NCBI GenBank assembly: GCA_019873645.1
Contig: JAIOAX010000021.1
Coordinates: forward strand, 23,768-87,767
Direction: 5' to 3'
Origin: Chloroflexota bacterium
GTDB taxonomy: Bacteria > Chloroflexota > Anaerolineae > B4-G1 > SLSP01
DNA: 64,000 nt
In this document: positions 63,201 to 64,000 of the stretch, piece by piece
Numbering within the stretch: the stretch's first letter is position 1
How the letters are laid out: every line of letters starts with the position of its first letter
The notes under the pieces: model-generated
Told to the model about the DNA's origin: nothing
Database searches by the model: none
What the model saw: only the letters and a program-made list of their open reading frames with translations
Program-made: the position numbers and the translations under genes

Positions 63201-63386
63201 GATGATGACGACAATGATCAGAATGGACATAGCGATGATAAAACGAAACACGGGCGGCAGGTCTTTGATCGCAGCCGGCAACACGTCAATCAATTTGGCG
63301 GGTATCTTCAGGATCCCGCCTATTTCGTCAGATTCGGGCGGCGCAGGATCAGGAGTTTGCGTATCGGGCAATGGATCGTTGGTCAT
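60267..63386 (-). CDS. Membrane-anchored NACHT ATPase with DGR-diversified FGE/C-type-lectin domain
   Basis: A 1039-residue protein. Two transmembrane helices (about 48-68, 77-97) with a short loop put both ends in the cytoplasm. A Pro/Thr linker (105-140) leads to a NACHT domain: P-loop GEAGSGKST (about 227-235) and Walker B LLLLDGLDEVPE (326-337). A helical region follows. From about residue 725 (MRFCYVPTGPFVMGAS) to the end lies a formylglycine-generating-enzyme/sulfatase-modifying fold, a C-type-lectin relative (RYPITNAQFNAFV, VTWYEAVAYCRWL, RLPTEAEWEKAARGG, ALEMIGNVWEWC). Its last 45 residues are the VR. Sensor role in phage or self/non-self recognition is inferred. GGAGGAATCGTCC precedes the ATG. 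Confidence 0.94.
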   Translation of the reverse strand: MTNDPLPDTQTPDPAPPESDEIGGILKIPAKLIDVLPAAIKDLPPVFRFIIAMSILIIVVIIALVFLRAFVSPDIMPFLYFISIVLIIVPMVAYVLMERKPKPATPPAPDATPQPPTPNAQPTTPTPQPTIQPPQPTPSPEALRDRYLRELIDQCAYLKMTTVDLKAATRQEAAELNLAAVFTDLDVYDSDERRQKGEMPLPDEREPDRRRPALEALSRYPRLVLRGEAGSGKSTLVNFVTVCLAGDWLNSPDANLRRLGDAWRLPRLLPVRVVLRDYAARGLPEEQGLWPFIKAELARVETSCDGALDACLPVLESYLKQRDGALLLLDGLDEVPEAHKYRLRLKAAVEQFARDFPHCRILVTTRPYAYQDPDAYLSGFEARQLAPFSEDQIKAFIPRWYAHVGTKDPALGPDNAARYAEQLVNAVERNPRLAALAPSPLLLTLMTSLHRWREGGSLPDRRQELYEQSVMLLLDLWQRPKQLFDAQGRPTGKEYDVFTELGIAQEALRRALNRVAYEAHLKQPTLTGTHDIRAGELAGALYEAADKTKAKEPGRIIDYLINRAGLLIEREQGRIYTFPHRTFQEYLAACHLTEEDYPYTLADRLREDDARWREAALLAATKAVGGAPATIWTLVNAFCKHDWPPAEKPVEADWYAALRAAQALIETEQHQRVPDRHQYLLKRLQAWLVRVLEDSPLPAPERAAAGRALANLGDPREDVTDVDKMRFCYVPTGPFVMGASKQETRLTHPLTGETLVVPPDPRAYSAEGPVHIQNVPSGYWIARYPITNAQFNAFVKDKGYEKPEWWNWSAAAVSWWKVNKRIGPYDYGTPFTLPNHPVVGVTWYEAVAYCRWLTQRWRACRWLRGDWEVRLPTEAEWEKAARGGLLIPAPEHRVICSVANLSIPGPQSLIPNPFPQRAYPWGDEPDPNRANYDQTGINATNAVGAFPGGVTPYGALEMIGNVWEWCLTQWVDNYQNYGKTEANGLEGTARRVVRGGAFGYDEGSARCAYRYRRSPDLDLRDFGFRVVVGGGGGPIDSGG
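60287..60420 (-). other. DGR variable repeat (VR) at the 3' end of the target gene
   Basis: 134 bp matching the TR except at 16 positions, all template adenines. Encoded changes relative to TR, in order: N to G, N to Y, N to D, R to G, N to S, N to Y, H to R, N to S, N to L, N to L, N to D, N to F. These are the solvent-facing positions in other DGR C-type lectin folds. The constant core (RVVRGGAF, ARCAYR, GFRVVVGGGG) is unchanged. The G/C-rich end GGTGGTGGGGGGCGGCGG is the likely initiation site for homing. Confidence 0.96.
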
Positions 63387-63483
63387 GGACGATTCCTCCA
63401 CAAGTCATAACTCGGATAAGGAAATACACAATTGCGGCAATTTACCGGCGTCTTACGCGATCAGGACTTGCACTTCACCTGTA

Positions 63484-63512
63484 AGTATAAACTAACTTTG
63501 GGGAGCAGTCAA
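63484..63512 (-). promoter_or_regulatory. Sigma70-like promoter of the DGR operon
   Basis: On the minus strand, TTGACT (63512-63507) and TATACT (63489-63484) are 17 bases apart, the consensus spacing. The transcript would start near 63477, giving a leader of about 90 bases to the target ATG. The promoter is directly adjacent to the palindromic array. Confidence 0.7.
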
Positions 63513-63526
63513 AGATGATTGGCGAT

Positions 63527-64000
63527 CCAAACCTGACAGGTCTCGGAAGACCTGTCAGGTTTGCGCCTCACAGACCTGACAGGTTTTCTGAAACCTGTCA
63601 GGTCTGGAAAATCCCACCGACGATTGTTGTAATACCAAACCGGTCTCGGAAGACCTGTCAGGTTTGTACCTCCCAGACCTGACAGGTTTTCTGAAACCTG
63701 TCAGGTCTGGAAAATCCCACCGACAACTGTTGTAATACCAAACCTGACAGGTCTCGGAAGACCTGTCAGGTTTGCGCCTCACAGACCTGACAGGTTTTCT
63801 GAAACCTGTCAGGTCTGGAAAATCCCACCGACAACTGTTGTAATACCAAACCTGACAGGTCTCGGAAGACCTGTCAGGTTTGCGCCTCACAGACCTGACA
63901 GGTTTTCTGAAACCTGTCAGGTCTGGAAAATCCCACCGACAACTGTTGTAATACCAAACCTGACAGGTCTCGGAAGACCTGTCAGGTTTGCGCCTCACAG
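63527..64000. repeat. 108-bp tandem repeat array with two palindromes per unit
   Basis: Units start at 63527, 63635, 63738, 63846 and 63954 (108 bp; the second is 103 bp by a short deletion). Each unit carries two hairpins: AAACCTGACAGGTCT/AGACCTGTCAGGTTT (15 bp, loop CGGA) and a 16-bp stem around GACCTGACAGGTTT. The array runs off the window. The frame across it (Ser-Glu-Thr-Cys-Gln-Val) is not a gene. Confidence 0.92.

Noticed and set aside
60267..63386. Catalytic formylglycine-generating enzyme that would mature the nearby sulfatase
   Set aside because: The FGE-like domain is fused to NACHT and ends in a hypervariable DGR region, which fits a binding fold; no active-site cysteine pair of the catalytic enzyme was recognised.
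62313..63410. 365-codon plus-strand frame over the NACHT gene
   Set aside because: Antisense to intact Walker motifs and transmembrane helices; no domains in the plus frame.
63555..63998. 147-codon minus-strand frame
   Set aside because: It is a translation of the 108-bp tandem repeat; the peptide repeats exactly with the DNA unit.
63527..64000. CRISPR array
   Set aside because: The units repeat in full at 108 bp without unique spacers, each unit has two long palindromes, and no cas gene is present.

Overview
The window looks like a chromosomal segment of a Chloroflexota bacterium (Anaerolineae/Caldilineae-like). The pointers are a SARP-type regulator fused to NB-ARC and TPR modules, very large secreted repeat proteins, a secreted protein ending in the motif VYLPLV, a DUF2723 membrane protein, an aldehyde:ferredoxin oxidoreductase, gene-dense GC-rich DNA, and many short palindromic intergenic repeats. 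This placement is an inference from gene content; no rRNA or tRNA gene was seen.

Layout. 1-15 kb (minus strand): one co-directional run of envelope genes: a giant secreted beta-helix/cadherin-like protein that runs off the left edge, two small membrane proteins, a zinc-ribbon peptide, a TPR lipoprotein, a conserved small protein and a duplicated propeller lipoprotein. A SARP/NB-ARC/TPR regulator diverges from it at 15.1 kb. 18-27 kb: a radical SAM protein, a Phd/PIN toxin-antitoxin pair, protein-L-isoaspartate methyltransferase, a Ser/Thr kinase and a secreted protein with an HExxH site, LamG and NHL repeats. 27-41 kb: a sugar region with galactonate dehydratase, epimerase, GH27 alpha-galactosidase, an esterase, a GH-like protein, a 4Fe-4S aldo/keto reductase, a tungsten AOR, a class II aldolase and a PfkB kinase, which fits galactoside uptake into a galactonate/keto-deoxy-sugar route. 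41-51 kb: an EAD-like pentapeptide protein, a GAF protein, lipoate ligase, a HicAB pair with a nonsense mutation in hicA, a DNA methyltransferase next to a shattered restriction gene, a beta-CASP nuclease and RNase D. 51-58 kb: GH3 beta-glucosidase, an ABC exporter, a sulfatase and a DUF2442/DUF4160 pair.

The most striking system is a complete diversity-generating retroelement (DGR) at 58.2-63.5 kb on the minus strand. Reading 5' to 3' it has a sigma70-like promoter, a membrane-anchored NACHT ATPase with a C-terminal formylglycine-enzyme/C-type-lectin domain, the variable repeat (VR), a GC-rich hairpin, the accessory gene avd, the template repeat (TR), and the DGR reverse transcriptase. VR and TR are 134 bp each and align without gaps. 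I count 16 differences, every one at an adenine of the template strand, which is the hallmark of mutagenic retrohoming. Two predicted membrane helices put both the NTPase and the diversified lectin face in the cytoplasm, so this looks like a hypervariable intracellular sensor of the NLR-like conflict type. The reverse transcriptase has one in-frame TAA at codon 132, so the element may be recently frozen, or the base may be an assembly error. The cassette is flanked on both sides by the same palindromic ACCTGACAGGT repeat family.

Several defence or addiction modules here carry fresh lesions (RT, hicA, restriction endonuclease, GxxExxY remnant), while their partners remain intact.
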